A DNA stretch of 64,000 nt from Arthrobacter alpinus (GCF_900105965.1 NZ_FNTV01000002.1:124001-188000), one strand, 5' to 3'; positions 24,327 to 33,328 are shown, numbered from the stretch's first letter. Program-made: numbers and translations. Notes: generated from the letters alone by a model not told the origin.

Positions 24327-26801
24327 ATGAAAAAATTCGTTCCAATCGTTTTAACGCTGACCCTAGCTATCGGCCTTGGATCTGCGGTTCAAAGCCCTGC
24401 GAACGCTGTCAGTAACAGCCCAGCTACACTTGCAGGAACGAATCAGTTCACAGTCAAAATAGAAACTGGTTTTGGCACCTGCACCGGAAGTCTCATTGAC
24501 CGTCAATGGATTGCAACTGCAGCGAGTTGTTTCACCGAGGATCCGTCGAAGTTTGCATCTCTAGTGGCAGGTAAGCCCGCGAGGGCTTCCAAAGCTCTCT
24601 TCGGATCTGATGCAGCAAATCGAGACAAGCCTGGCATTGCCATCACGTACATCCAGCCCCCTGATGGCCCCAACCGGCGCGATTTCGTGCTCGCCAAACT
24701 GGCCAATCCCGTCAACAACATTGTGCCCCTAAAAGTCTCGTCCGTTCTCCCCTCGGCAGGGGAAAAAATTAGCTTCACCGGATACGGACGCACAAGTACT
24801 GAATGGCTTCCGACGCAGTCACACACCGCCGATTTTAGTATCGCCACCATCGATTCGACAGCACTCGAAGTCACCCCCACCGTTCAAGGAGCCGGGCTCT
24901 GCGCGGGAGATAGCGGTGCGCCAGGAGTAAGGGCCACACCCACCGGCCCGGAACTCGCAGCTGTCAATAGCCGAAGTTGGCAGGGAGGCTGTCTCTACGT
25001 TGAAACCCAGAACACCGGGGCCATCGCGTCCCGAGTTGATGACATTAGCGGCTGGATCAACTCAGTCATTGTCGAGGGTCGCCGCATTCCTGGTATAGGT
25101 AACCACTCGGTCGTACAAATCAAAACAACAGCACCTTCAGCCAACTGCTTGACACTACAGGCGAACACTGGGCAAACGGTGTCCTGTAAACAGGGCTTGG
25201 ATCAGCAATGGCAACTCTTCGAAATTTCACCCAACACATTCCTCTTGCGCAATAGTGCCTCTCAAGAATGTCTTTCAGGTACGGCCTCTCCTCAAAGAGC
25301 CCAACTAATACATCAAGCTAGCTGCAACATCGCCGCGCCCCTCCAGTCGTGGGAGCTTGTGCCTGGAACTAATGGCCAAACCATCTTGAAAAACGGTGGG
25401 AACCAATCCTTCACCGGCTTCAGAACGCCAGCAGCCAGCACGCCCGCCTTCCATAGCGCGCCGCAATACACGGTAAACGTCGAATGGAAGCTTACGAATG
25501 TCGGAACCTACTCCGGGACGGGCATTCAGGGAACTCCAATCAGCCAATCACCCGGGGCTGGCTCAGCTCAGAATCCTTCTGCTGCCGGACCGCGAGGTCT
25601 AGAAGTCAGTGAATGGCAAAGCGAGATGAACTGGGCCGCGCAAAAAACTGATGGGATCACATACTCCTATATCAAAGCCACAGAAGGTAACAGCTTTACC
25701 AACTCTCACTTTGCCACTCAGCAAAGCGCTTCCAAGGCTGCAGGTCTACTAACTGGTGCTTATCATCTAGCAAGTCCAGATGTATCAACTGGTGCCGAGC
25801 AAGCACACTACTTCGTAACCAACGGCGGGGTATGGAACCTAAAAGGGTCAACCATGCCACCAGGCATTGACCTTGCCGCGAACCCGGGAACCCAAACAGA
25901 TTCATGCTATGGGCTGACACCGGCGCAGATGGTTTCGTGGATCACAGATTTTTCCAACATCATGGTACTGAGAGTGGGAAGGCTTCCTGCCATCTTCACC
26001 ACCACGAGCTGGTGGAATCAATGCACAGCAAACAGCCAAGCATTCAAGGACAGTCCTCTGAACCTGGTTTCCCATGAAGATGTTCCGGGATCATTGCCCG
26101 CGGGTTGGGCTGCCTACAAAACCTGGCAATATGCCGATAGTGCCACCATCACCAACCCAGCAGGCACTGGGTTCCCCAGCGTTTTCAACGGCTCGGTCGA
26201 CGAACTCAAGACCTACGTTTCCACGGCCGGAACGATTCCGGCTATCCCGGAGTTGACCTTCCCAGACGTACCTGCCGGCAGGCTTTACTACAAAGAGATC
26301 TCTTGGCTGGCGAACGTTGGAGTAACTACCGGTTGGCCAGATGGAACTTTCCGACCGGCGTCACCAGTGAATCGGGACGCGATGGCAGCGTTTATGTACC
26401 GGCTTGCGGGGAGCCCGGCGTTCACGCCTCCAGCAACCTCGCCATTTCCTGACGTAGCCACGAATAACATGTACTACAAGCAAATCACTTGGCTCAATTC
26501 GTTTGGAGTAACTACGGGTTGGCCAGACGGAACTTTCCGACCGCTTTCTCCGGTGAACCGAGACTCTATGGCAGCGTTCATGTATCGGCTTGCGGGGAGC
26601 CCGGCGTTCACGCCCCCAGCAACCTCGCCATTTCCTGATGTAGCCACGAATAACATGTACTACAAGGAAATCACTTGGCTTGCTTCGACCGGTATCTCCA
26701 CTGGTTGGCCAGATAAGACGTTCCGGCCGCTCAATAGCATCGACAGGGATGCTATGGCAGCGTTCATGTACAGACTCAACAGCTATATCAATAACAAATA
26801 G
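24327..26801 (+). CDS. Secreted protein: trypsin-like, lectin-like, GH25-like and three SLH domains, catalytic residues missing
   Basis: An 824-residue secreted protein (signal peptide to about residue 28). Domain 1 (35-250) is a trypsin-fold domain: CTGSLID, DFVLAKL (Asp119) and GDSGAP (Ser196) are present, but the catalytic motif TAAHC reads TAASC, with Ser67 (codon AGT) for His. Domain 2 (255-395) looks like a beta-trefoil lectin. Domain 3 (424-640) is GH25 lysozyme-like, with YIKATEG and YGLTPAQMVSWITDF. The usual GIDVSxWQ reads GLEVSEWQ and the usual LDLE/DVE reads IDLAA, so the catalytic acid is lost. Three SLH repeats (650-824, WPDGTFRP) anchor it to the wall. It is probably a binding rather than a cutting protein. 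ATG 24327 gives the signal peptide. Confidence 0.85.
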   Translation: MKKFVPIVLTLTLAIGLGSAVQSPANAVSNSPATLAGTNQFTVKIETGFGTCTGSLIDRQWIATAASCFTEDPSKFASLVAGKPARASKALFGSDAANRDKPGIAITYIQPPDGPNRRDFVLAKLANPVNNIVPLKVSSVLPSAGEKISFTGYGRTSTEWLPTQSHTADFSIATIDSTALEVTPTVQGAGLCAGDSGAPGVRATPTGPELAAVNSRSWQGGCLYVETQNTGAIASRVDDISGWINSVIVEGRRIPGIGNHSVVQIKTTAPSANCLTLQANTGQTVSCKQGLDQQWQLFEISPNTFLLRNSASQECLSGTASPQRAQLIHQASCNIAAPLQSWELVPGTNGQTILKNGGNQSFTGFRTPAASTPAFHSAPQYTVNVEWKLTNVGTYSGTGIQGTPISQSPGAGSAQNPSAAGPRGLEVSEWQSEMNWAAQKTDGITYSYIKATEGNSFTNSHFATQQSASKAAGLLTGAYHLASPDVSTGAEQAHYFVTNGGVWNLKGSTMPPGIDLAANPGTQTDSCYGLTPAQMVSWITDFSNIMVLRVGRLPAIFTTTSWWNQCTANSQAFKDSPLNLVSHEDVPGSLPAGWAAYKTWQYADSATITNPAGTGFPSVFNGSVDELKTYVSTAGTIPAIPELTFPDVPAGRLYYKEISWLANVGVTTGWPDGTFRPASPVNRDAMAAFMYRLAGSPAFTPPATSPFPDVATNNMYYKQITWLNSFGVTTGWPDGTFRPLSPVNRDSMAAFMYRLAGSPAFTPPATSPFPDVATNNMYYKEITWLASTGISTGWPDKTFRPLNSIDRDAMAAFMYRLNSYINNK

Positions 26802-26873
26802 GTCCGATCCTTTCAAGCGGCGTGACAACAGGGAATATCTCGCCACGTGATTTCCAATCCATGGGAATCGAAA

Positions 26874-26908
26874 AGTTGCACCCCGGTCAGGTAGGCCGGG
26901 GTGCAACT
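26874..26908 (+). terminator. Strong hairpin after the SLH protein gene
   Basis: A perfect 13-bp stem AGTTGCACCCCGG / CCGGGGTGCAACT with a 9-nt loop lies 73 nt after the stop codon. It is a likely intrinsic terminator, though only a short T-rich stretch follows. Confidence 0.75.
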
Positions 26909-27122
26909 ATTTGGCATAACAGTCTCAACTTGGCCGGCAAGTATCCTACGGTTTCCGCAGAACTATCTGTTGTCTGGCCCTAGCCTGCAGGAATCTTCTG
27001 TGAGGCACCTTTACGCTTTTGCGAGGTAGGCATCGTTGCCTCCCCTCCGCATAGTGATTCAAAGGGCAGCAGGATCAGTGCGCCCGTTGGTCGGTGGGGC
27101 GAAATGCGAGGCCTTGAGGGGT

Positions 27123-27512
27123 TCAGAAGACCCCACTGTCCTCACCATGAACGATCATGAAGTTCGTGTTCCATGTTGAAATCGTAACTGCGGTCGAAAA
27201 CCCTTTTTCGTGCTTGGCAAGATGATCCTGAGGCTCATCCAAAGCCTGACGCCACTTCTCGCGTGTTTCGGCAAGGGTCGTACTCTGCGTTGAGGATTGA
27301 TCTTTGATGATTTGAGAAACTCGTCCCGGGCTTCTCCCTGTCAAGGCGGCCAAGGTTTTTTGCTTCACACCGTACGGCTCGGCCGCCCGAATAGCTTCGC
27401 GCTCGTACTGCTCTACATCAGCCAGTTGATTCGCCAGGGCTTCCCTGTGCTGCGCCAGCGTCCAAGCGTATGCGGCTAGGTTCTCTTGGGCTTCAGTCAA
27501 TATTCCTGCCAT
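27123..27512 (-). CDS. Small HTH regulator, paralogue of 36456
   Basis: A 129-residue protein. The first half is helical (LTEAQENLAAYAWTLAQHREAL, DVEQYEREAIRAAEPYG). Then comes a clear helix-turn-helix VKQKTLAALTGRSPGRVSQIIKD at about residues 57-79. The C-terminal part ends STWNTNFMIVHGED. The C-terminal half, with its conserved WNTNF-x-x-VHGED ending, is not part of the HTH and may be an interaction or sensor tail. The frame is open further upstream, but ATG 27512 gives the same length as the paralogue. It is divergent from the toxin-antitoxin operon, with 130 nt between them, and could regulate it or itself. Confidence 0.7.
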   Translation of the reverse strand: MAGILTEAQENLAAYAWTLAQHREALANQLADVEQYEREAIRAAEPYGVKQKTLAALTGRSPGRVSQIIKDQSSTQSTTLAETREKWRQALDEPQDHLAKHEKGFSTAVTISTWNTNFMIVHGEDSGVF

Positions 27513-27608
27513 GATATGAGAATATCTGACTATCTTTTCTTTAGGTAAGTAAAGTAAATTAACACGGCATAATATCAACTATCGACGTTTTGTACACTTA
27601 TTTAACTA

Positions 27609-27636
27609 TTGACATTGTGTACACAATTGGTAGACT
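27609..27636 (+). promoter_or_regulatory. Toxin-antitoxin promoter with palindromic operator
   Basis: TTGACA (27609-27614) and TAGACT (27631-27636) are spaced by 16 nt, as in a vegetative promoter. The start of transcription would fall at or next to the antitoxin ATG (27643), so the mRNA may be leaderless. The perfect palindrome ATTGTGTACACAAT (27614-27627) fills the spacer and would block the promoter when bound. A partial copy, TTTTGTACACT, lies about 35 nt upstream. Confidence 0.65.
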
Positions 27637-27642
27637 TGAGAC

Positions 27643-27906
27643 ATGAATACGATCACTTCATCCATTACGGTTCGGGCGCTACGCGATGGACTGGCCGATG
27701 CCGTGGGGCGTGCCGGCTACGGGCATGAGCGTGTCCAGATCACCAAGAACGGCAAGCCTGCTGCCGTGTTGATTGGGCCTGAGGACTTCGAGCTACTGGA
27801 GCAGTTGGAAATGATGCGCGACGTTAGCGAGTACCGCGTTGCCAAAGCCGAGGACAGCGGGGGGCGTGTCAGCCTGGATGAGCTGCGTGCCGAGCTTGAA
27901 GCGTGA
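27643..27906 (+). CDS. Phd/YefM-family antitoxin
   Basis: An 87-residue antitoxin. The N-terminal Phd/YefM DNA-binding domain is clear: ITVRALRDGLADAVGRAGYGHERVQITKNGKPAAVLIGPEDFELLEQLE. The C-terminal tail (VSEYRVAKAEDSGGRVSLDELRAELEA) would wrap and neutralise the toxin. It should autorepress the operon through the palindrome in its promoter, more tightly in complex with toxin. The stop codon overlaps the GTG of the toxin gene by 4 nt, which is typical for such pairs. Confidence 0.9.
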   Translation: MNTITSSITVRALRDGLADAVGRAGYGHERVQITKNGKPAAVLIGPEDFELLEQLEMMRDVSEYRVAKAEDSGGRVSLDELRAELEA

Positions 27907-28163
27907 GTTCCTACCGCGTTGAGCTCACCACTGCTGCCGCCAAGGAACTGCGCAAACTTGATGCCGGGATCCGGCGCCGCATTCTGGCCGGTATTTCCGG
28001 CCTTGAAGGGGATCCGCGCCCGGCCGGCTGTAAGAAGCTCGTAGGCGAAGACAACGCCTGGCGTATCCGCATCGGTGACTACCGCGTGTTGTATGACGTC
28101 CAAGACGAGGTGCTTGTGGTCACCGTCGTGCGAGTCGCCCATCGCCGACATGTCTACCAGTAG
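27903..28163 (+). CDS. RelE/ParE-family toxin
   Basis: An 86-residue toxin of the RelE fold. It reads YRVELTTAAAKELRKLD, then RRRILAGISGLEGDPRPAGCKKL, WRIRIGDYRVLYDV and VVTVVRVAHRRHVY. The basic GDYRVLY strand and the closing HRRxVY are the pattern of RelE-type mRNA interferases rather than ParE gyrase poisons. When free it would cut mRNA at the ribosome and stop growth. On a plasmid such a pair stabilises inheritance. GTG start, overlapping the antitoxin stop. Confidence 0.9.
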   Translation: MSSYRVELTTAAAKELRKLDAGIRRRILAGISGLEGDPRPAGCKKLVGEDNAWRIRIGDYRVLYDVQDEVLVVTVVRVAHRRHVYQ

Positions 28164-28212
28164 GAGGAAAGGACGAGGTGTCCGTTAGGGGTTGTTGAAG
28201 GGATAAGTAGCA

Positions 28213-28431
28213 ATGGTCAAGAATGAGTCCTCGCCCCTGGGCGCCGAGGAGGAAGACCGCTACCAGGCACTGGCCGATTGGGCTGAAAGTGACATGTCCG
28301 CAGTCCTTGGGAGCGGCATGCCACTTCGGGGCGCGGATGCTGCCGCAGCTGGGCGCGTAATACTCATTGCTTCTGGAATGGACCCTGCAGAGCTGGATCG
28401 CATCAGTGAGGGCCATCCTTATGAAGGCTGA
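28213..28431 (+). CDS. Hypothetical acidic protein, 72 aa
   Basis: A small acidic protein, SSPLGAEEEDRYQALADWAE followed by SGMPLRGADAAAAGRVILIASGMDPAELDRISEG. It has an AGGGA ribosome site 9 nt before the ATG, which supports translation. No known domain is seen. It overlaps the start of the broken HNH gene by 11 nt, so it may have been co-expressed with it. Confidence 0.55.
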   Translation: MVKNESSPLGAEEEDRYQALADWAESDMSAVLGSGMPLRGADAAAAGRVILIASGMDPAELDRISEGHPYEG

Positions 28432-28713
28432 GGTGGGCGACCCCACTGTGCCGACAGGCCGGTTTTGGTCCAAGGTCCTCAAGGCTGAGATATGGACTCT
28501 CACTGGCTCTGGACGGCGGCCGTCGGTGACGATGGCTATGGTCGCTATTTCCTGCGCCAGGGCGGGCGTGATACTTCCGTGCGTCCGCACCGCTACGCGT
28601 ACGAGTTGGCCACCGGTGTTCCCTTGGCTGAGGGTGAGGTGTTGAGGCATGTGTGCAATATCCCGACGTGTGTCCGTCGAGGCACGGGGCAATTGATAGC
28701 CGGCACGTTTTGA
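28421..28713 (+). pseudogene. Broken HNH-like endonuclease gene
   Basis: The frame from ATG 28421 encodes PTGRFWSKVLKAE, a common start of small phage-type HNH proteins, and then goes out of frame near 28490. The next frame continues DSHWLWTAAVGDDGYGRYFL, SVRPHRYAYELATG, then LRHVCNIPTCVRRGTG, where one expects an HxCdNPxCVrxxHL nuclease core. The second metal-binding histidine region is missing, and the frame stops after AGTF. It is a frameshifted, 3'-truncated HNH nuclease remnant. Confidence 0.65.
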
Positions 28714-28744
28714 TCGAGACGTTACGACTGGCTAGGGTCTGTTC

Positions 28745-31700
28745 ATGACACGCAATTTGAATCAGCCGAGTGATCCACTGAATTTCTGGATGGCTGTGGA
28801 GGCCTTTTCCCCCCAAAATGTTCCGGCACTTTCAAAATCGCGTGGAGAAATCCCTTACGTGGCCGATTATTCAGGACATCAGCCCCTTCCCTGGGAAGAA
28901 AACTCCAGATGGCCGGCCAGCCGGGCAGGTTTCGCCTGGCAGCACACCGTCTATGTGGGTGTATTCGATCTTGAATCCGCGTGGGATGTGTTGCAACCAC
29001 CGACAGTCGAGGAGTTCAACGCAAAGCCCTCGCGCAGCTCTGTCATCACAGTCACAGTTAGTGAAGACGGAACACTTATCCCAGACACTGCGGTGTTGTC
29101 CCAGTGTGTGTGGGCCGCTGGACAATATGTAAAACGCCGACAACTTGCCGACGTGTTCACTGATTTCGCTGTGGCTGAAACGAAATGGCGCACGAATCTG
29201 GATGATCTGATCGTTGCTCGAGGCATCCGTGTCGGGGCTGATTCGTCCGAGGGTTTTCGCACACATCCGGTGGCCGAAAGAGATTTGACGGCTATTCTTT
29301 CCCACGCTTTGGATGCAACAGATACCACGGCTGTTCTGACTCTTGAAAGCAAACCTGTTGCTGGCTTCCGAATCAAGAGCGAGCAGGTCTCCTTGAAGCG
29401 GGTAGAACCAGAAACTGGTTCTGACTTCCTCAATAGCCCGTACTCGGCCGACCTCTACCGGCTGTCGTTGCAGCCCCGCAATCGCGGCAGTATCCGACAA
29501 TATCTTGGCCTAGATACTCCAACCGATAAGGTCGATATCCAGAAGAATCTACGAGCAGTCTACGACTCTGTTGCCCCCGATCTGGTCCCGGACGGTCGGT
29601 GGCCCAGCAACACAGACTACCCTTTAGCCCTGTCGCAACAGTTCGCAGTTAATAGGGTGCTGGCGGACTTGAACGAGGTCAGCGGCATCTTCTCTGTCAA
29701 TGGCCCGCCCGGAACGGGTAAGACGACGATGTTGCGGGATCTGATCGCGGCCCTAGTGACACAACGAGCCGCAGCGCTTTCCACCTTCACCAATCCCTCG
29801 GACGCGTTCGTTGAAAAAGGTACGCTTAAAACCTCCGGCAATTTCCCGCGCACGGTCCACCGCCTCCATGACAGCTTACGAGGCTACGAGATTGTCATCG
29901 CCTCCTCCAACAATGGCGCGGTCGAGAACATCAGCCTAGAGATCCCCGCCAAGAACGACAACGTGATTGCACCCCAGTTCCAAAAAGACCTTCCATACTT
30001 CTCAGACATCGCAACTCTCCTATTGAGCGAGAAGGACAGCCAGGGGCGCTGGAAGAAGCCACAGGATGGAGCCTGGGGGTTGATCTCAGCAAAGCTAGGC
30101 AATGCCAAAAACAAAGGGTTCTTTCTCTCTACTGCTTTGTATAGCGAGGACGCCAACGAGAAGGAAGGGCTTCCGAAAGTTCAGGGTCTCTACGACCTAC
30201 TGAAAGACGTCCCCACGGCCGAAAAGGTGAGCTGGAGCGATGCCCGCCAAGCGTTCCTCACAGCACAGTCAAGAGTCCACAGGCTTCGGGACGAACGCCA
30301 AAAGCTCCATGATGCTTTCCTTGAGCTACCAATCCTTCGCCGGGAAGTCAGCAACGTAGGGGCGGAACTGAAGACCTTCGATGAACAGTGCAAGGTTCAC
30401 CAACATTTCATTGAAGAACAGCGCACGGAACTAGCGCGGATTCGACAATACGAAAGCGCTCGACGAATTGATCTGAAAACGCATATCGCGGCCAAACCCG
30501 GCCTGTTGGAGCAAATCTTCACGTTCGGCAAGACCTTGGGGCCCTGGCGTGAACGACAAGTCAACCTTACTGAGGAGATCACCACCCACCAGAGCTCGAT
30601 CGCTGGAATGGAGCACATTTTAGATGACGCACAACGCACTCTGAGCACCATTCGCCATCATCATCAACAATCCAAACAGACTCTAGAGGGCCTCCAACGA
30701 CAGCAAAAGCGGCTCGAGAGTACCAAGACTTCGTATCGTCATAGTGATTCTTACCCGTCTGCTCAGTGGTTCGACCCTGACAATAGAGAACGAGACAAAA
30801 CCTCACCTTGGCTCGATTGCGAGTACAACGAAGCCCGCTCCTTGCTCTTCTTGGAAGCCCTAAAATTGCACAAGGCCTTCGTTCTGGATCAGAGCATAAA
30901 GATGCGTCAGAATCTCATGTCCTTCCAAGATGTTCTCAAGAACGCAACGACGCCCGAGGCACAGCCGGAGCACGTACGTTGGGCATGGGAAGCACTGTTT
31001 ATGCTGGTACCGACGGCTACCACAACATTCGCCTCCACCCCTCGTATGTTCGCCTCTCTTCAGAACGAGCAATTGGGGTGGCTCTTTATCGATGAGGCAG
31101 GACAAGCCGCCCCACAGCACGCATACTGCGGTATCGCGCGCACACACCGCACCGTACTTGTCGGAGACCCCCTCCAGCTCACCCCCGTGATCACTCTGCC
31201 TGAGAAATACCAGAACCAGTTGTTGGAAATCACTGGAACAGACGAAGAGTGGTTGCCAGCAGCTAACCCGGCCCAAGTTCTTGCTGACCGTAGCACCAAA
31301 TACGGCACTCTAATCCAGCCACCCGGGTCAGACGAAATCTGGATCGGAGCTCCCCTGCGGGTTCATCGACGCTGCGACAACCCAATGTTTGATGCAGTGA
31401 ATTCCCAGGTGTACGGCGGGCTCATGATCCATGGAGAAGGAGCCACCCCCAGGGACTATCCCATCGCCAAACCCGAGCTTCAAGCCCCACCCTCAGCTTG
31501 GTTTGACGTGCAAACACCCCATTGGAACGGACACGCCTCACCCCAAGAAATCACGAAACTCAAAGAGCTGCTCCAAACACTCAAAGAGTCCGGCTATGAC
31601 ATGTCCAAAATCTTGGTGATCTCACCCTTCAAAGACACTGAGACGAGAATGTCGATGGTCGTCCGTGAAGCAGGGATAAGTGCGAAAACCCATGCCGGAA

Positions 31701-31990
31701 CCATTCACAAAGCACAAGGTAAAGAAGCTGACATTGTCATTGTCATCTTGGGTGGACAATCCGGAGGAGCTCGCAACTGGGCTATCAGTTCCCCGAACTT
31801 GTTCAACGTTGCCGTGAGCCGAGCCAAACGACGCCTATACATCATAGGAGACCACCGGAATTGGTCTAGCTTGCAGTACTTCAAGGCACTCGCACCCGAG
31901 CTCGATATTCACGCTTCAGAAACGAATCTCAGCGAAATATTCGAATCAACAACACCCCAAAGCCCCCCTATTGCCGCCGTCGCTACATAG
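28745..31990 (+). CDS. Large Upf1-like superfamily 1 helicase
   Basis: A 1081-residue cytoplasmic protein. An N-terminal region of 310 residues without known motif precedes the helicase core. The core has Walker A GPPGTGKTTML (about residue 320), Walker B FIDEAGQAAP (about 781), GDPLQLTPV (about 808), and C-terminal motifs IHKAQGKEADIVIVIL (about 991) and AVSRAKRRLYIIGD (about 1024). A long charged, probably coiled-coil insert (about 500-680) splits the core, as in Upf1/DNA2-like AAA_11/AAA_12 proteins. It would move on DNA or RNA using ATP. Large stand-alone proteins of this kind are common in phage defence islands. Here it follows a toxin-antitoxin pair and an HNH remnant. Its exact role is unknown. 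Confidence 0.8.
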   Translation: MTRNLNQPSDPLNFWMAVEAFSPQNVPALSKSRGEIPYVADYSGHQPLPWEENSRWPASRAGFAWQHTVYVGVFDLESAWDVLQPPTVEEFNAKPSRSSVITVTVSEDGTLIPDTAVLSQCVWAAGQYVKRRQLADVFTDFAVAETKWRTNLDDLIVARGIRVGADSSEGFRTHPVAERDLTAILSHALDATDTTAVLTLESKPVAGFRIKSEQVSLKRVEPETGSDFLNSPYSADLYRLSLQPRNRGSIRQYLGLDTPTDKVDIQKNLRAVYDSVAPDLVPDGRWPSNTDYPLALSQQFAVNRVLADLNEVSGIFSVNGPPGTGKTTMLRDLIAALVTQRAAALSTFTNPSDAFVEKGTLKTSGNFPRTVHRLHDSLRGYEIVIASSNNGAVENISLEIPAKNDNVIAPQFQKDLPYFSDIATLLLSEKDSQGRWKKPQDGAWGLISAKLGNAKNKGFFLSTALYSEDANEKEGLPKVQGLYDLLKDVPTAEKVSWSDARQAFLTAQSRVHRLRDERQKLHDAFLELPILRREVSNVGAELKTFDEQCKVHQHFIEEQRTELARIRQYESARRIDLKTHIAAKPGLLEQIFTFGKTLGPWRERQVNLTEEITTHQSSIAGMEHILDDAQRTLSTIRHHHQQSKQTLEGLQRQQKRLESTKTSYRHSDSYPSAQWFDPDNRERDKTSPWLDCEYNEARSLLFLEALKLHKAFVLDQSIKMRQNLMSFQDVLKNATTPEAQPEHVRWAWEALFMLVPTATTTFASTPRMFASLQNEQLGWLFIDEAGQAAPQHAYCGIARTHRTVLVGDPLQLTPVITLPEKYQNQLLEITGTDEEWLPAANPAQVLADRSTKYGTLIQPPGSDEIWIGAPLRVHRRCDNPMFDAVNSQVYGGLMIHGEGATPRDYPIAKPELQAPPSAWFDVQTPHWNGHASPQEITKLKELLQTLKESGYDMSKILVISPFKDTETRMSMVVREAGISAKTHAGTIHKAQGKEADIVIVILGGQSGGARNWAISSPNLFNVAVSRAKRRLYIIGDHRNWSSLQYFKALAPELDIHASETNLSEIFESTTPQSPPIAAVAT

Positions 31991-32226
31991 TCCTGACCGG
32001 ATAGTCGCTGCGCGCACCAAACATAACTCACAGAGCACGGATGGGCTACCGGCGGGACCGCGGATCATTGGCCGCTGAGGAGGACCAGTACGGATAATCA
32101 AGCTAAGGAGCACGTTGTCGGCTGAAGGTGTGCCATGACAGTCGATTTCTAATTGAAGAACTGGCCGCGGGGTTCAGCAAATTTCCTGATGAAATCTCGG
32201 TAGAGGACCTTTAGCGATTCTGTTAG

Positions 32227-32556
32227 TTGGACGGTGACGATATATCACTCAGCGACGATCGGCACGCGGACGAAATCTTGATGTTCGCGGACTTTGCCTG
32301 GAAGTCCGTGGGAGGAAGGCCCACAGGGTTCCCCCGGACCAGTGATACGGAACGGCTGAACGCAGCTCTGACAGACAAGTTCCGGGGCCAAACCCTAAGC
32401 ACCCAGTTCTACTCACGGGACAACGCAGTGTTCGTGATCCTCGAAGACGGCACCGGCCTTAGCTACAGCTGTGAAGGCAAGCTTCTTAGACAGCACCAGC
32501 CGGACACTGGCAAGGAAGCCGTCCCAAAAGACCACTCCGAGCTCACCTTTGAATAG
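32227..32556 (+). CDS. Hypothetical protein, 109 aa, uncertain start
   Basis: A small acidic protein with ILMFADFAWKSVGGRPTGFPRT and FYSRDNAVFVILEDGTGLSY, which looks like a compact alpha-beta domain. The only early start is a TTG at 32227 with no clear ribosome site, so the gene may be 5'-truncated or start elsewhere. Not recognised. Confidence 0.4.
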   Translation: MDGDDISLSDDRHADEILMFADFAWKSVGGRPTGFPRTSDTERLNAALTDKFRGQTLSTQFYSRDNAVFVILEDGTGLSYSCEGKLLRQHQPDTGKEAVPKDHSELTFE

Positions 32557-32659
32557 CCGATTTCAGGGAGCAAAGAAGGGCCACACTGCCCGTCCTTTGC
32601 TACGCAGGAAGGTGTATCCCACAAGGTGAGGTGTCTCGTAATAAGAAGAAACCGATACC

Positions 32660-32839
32660 GTGGCGCATACACGGCAACTGATACACGGCCCCACCTGGCG
32701 GTGGCGAGTCGCAGGGCGGGAACTCTTCGTCGCCAGATCCCGAGCCCTGCGGGACACGGACCCAAAACACGGCAAGGACCCGGACATCCTAGGCCCATGG
32801 ATGAACGGGAAAGACCCCGACGCCCCCAGGTTGTTCTAG
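32660..32839 (+). CDS. Possible small basic protein, 59 aa
   Basis: A GTG-initiated frame with high third-position GC: HTRQLIHGPTWRWRVAG, then LFVARSRALRDTDPKHG and a tail PWMNGKDPDAPRLF. The tryptophan/arginine-rich start and codon use look real, but the ribosome site is weak (AAGAAGAAA). Its 3' end overlaps by 4 nt the 3' end of the convergent gene at 32836. It could be a remnant of a longer gene. Confidence 0.35.
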   Translation: MAHTRQLIHGPTWRWRVAGRELFVARSRALRDTDPKHGKDPDILGPWMNGKDPDAPRLF

Positions 32840-33195
32840 CCCAGTAGCCCTTCAGGAAGCCACGCTCGACGATAAGTTTCTCCCTTAATCCTGCCCAGCG
32901 CGCGTAGGAACTCTTCCCCGTTCTGGACCTCGGGGGTCTCTGGCGGATAGGCGCATGGTTCCCCTGGCCGAGGCCAGTCCATCAGCACAGCGAAGATACG
33001 ATCACGCACGATGGTTGTTTTCATAGGTCGGTCCAGCTCTGCTGCATTTTCACGAGCAGCAAGCCGCCATTGGTTACTCGAAACCGTCAGATCCGCATCA
33101 TCGACGAACGAGTATCCGCGGGATTCTAGCTGTCGGCCTATCTCGGCACGGGCATCTGTAAGAACTGACTCTCGATCGGTTTTCTCAATTTCCAT
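32836..33195 (-). CDS. Hypothetical protein, 119 aa
   Basis: A small soluble protein beginning MEIEKTDRESVLTDARAEIGRQLESRGYSF. A middle LTVSSNQWRLAARENAAELDRPMKTTIVRDRIFAVL and a C-terminal EEFLRALGRIKGETYRRAWLPEG follow. The mix of a charged amphipathic helix and a strand-helix body suggests a folded domain, but I do not recognise the family. It is divergent from the long structured leader of the ParB-like gene. Confidence 0.5.
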   Translation of the reverse strand: MEIEKTDRESVLTDARAEIGRQLESRGYSFVDDADLTVSSNQWRLAARENAAELDRPMKTTIVRDRIFAVLMDWPRPGEPCAYPPETPEVQNGEEFLRALGRIKGETYRRAWLPEGLLG

Positions 33196-33285
33196 GACTA
33201 AAGAGCCTACAGAACACCCCGAAACAGGCCCGCTAGGAATGTCGAAACAACCATCGTGTCCTGCACACCGTAGGCTGAGGGCAGA

Positions 33286-33328
33286 AGCCCTGCCGGGTGT
33301 CCCGCTATGACCCCGGCAGGGCTTTTTT
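33286..33328 (+). terminator. Hairpin 1 of the leader: strong intrinsic terminator
   Basis: A perfect 12-bp stem AGCCCTGCCGGG / CCCGGCAGGGCT is followed directly by six T. No plus-strand gene ends just before it, so it probably acts in the leader of the ParB-like gene or ends a short RNA. Confidence 0.8.

Noticed and set aside
26361..26906. A minus-strand frame with repeated arginine-rich segments
   Set aside because: It is the antisense image of the three SLH repeats of the plus-strand protein.
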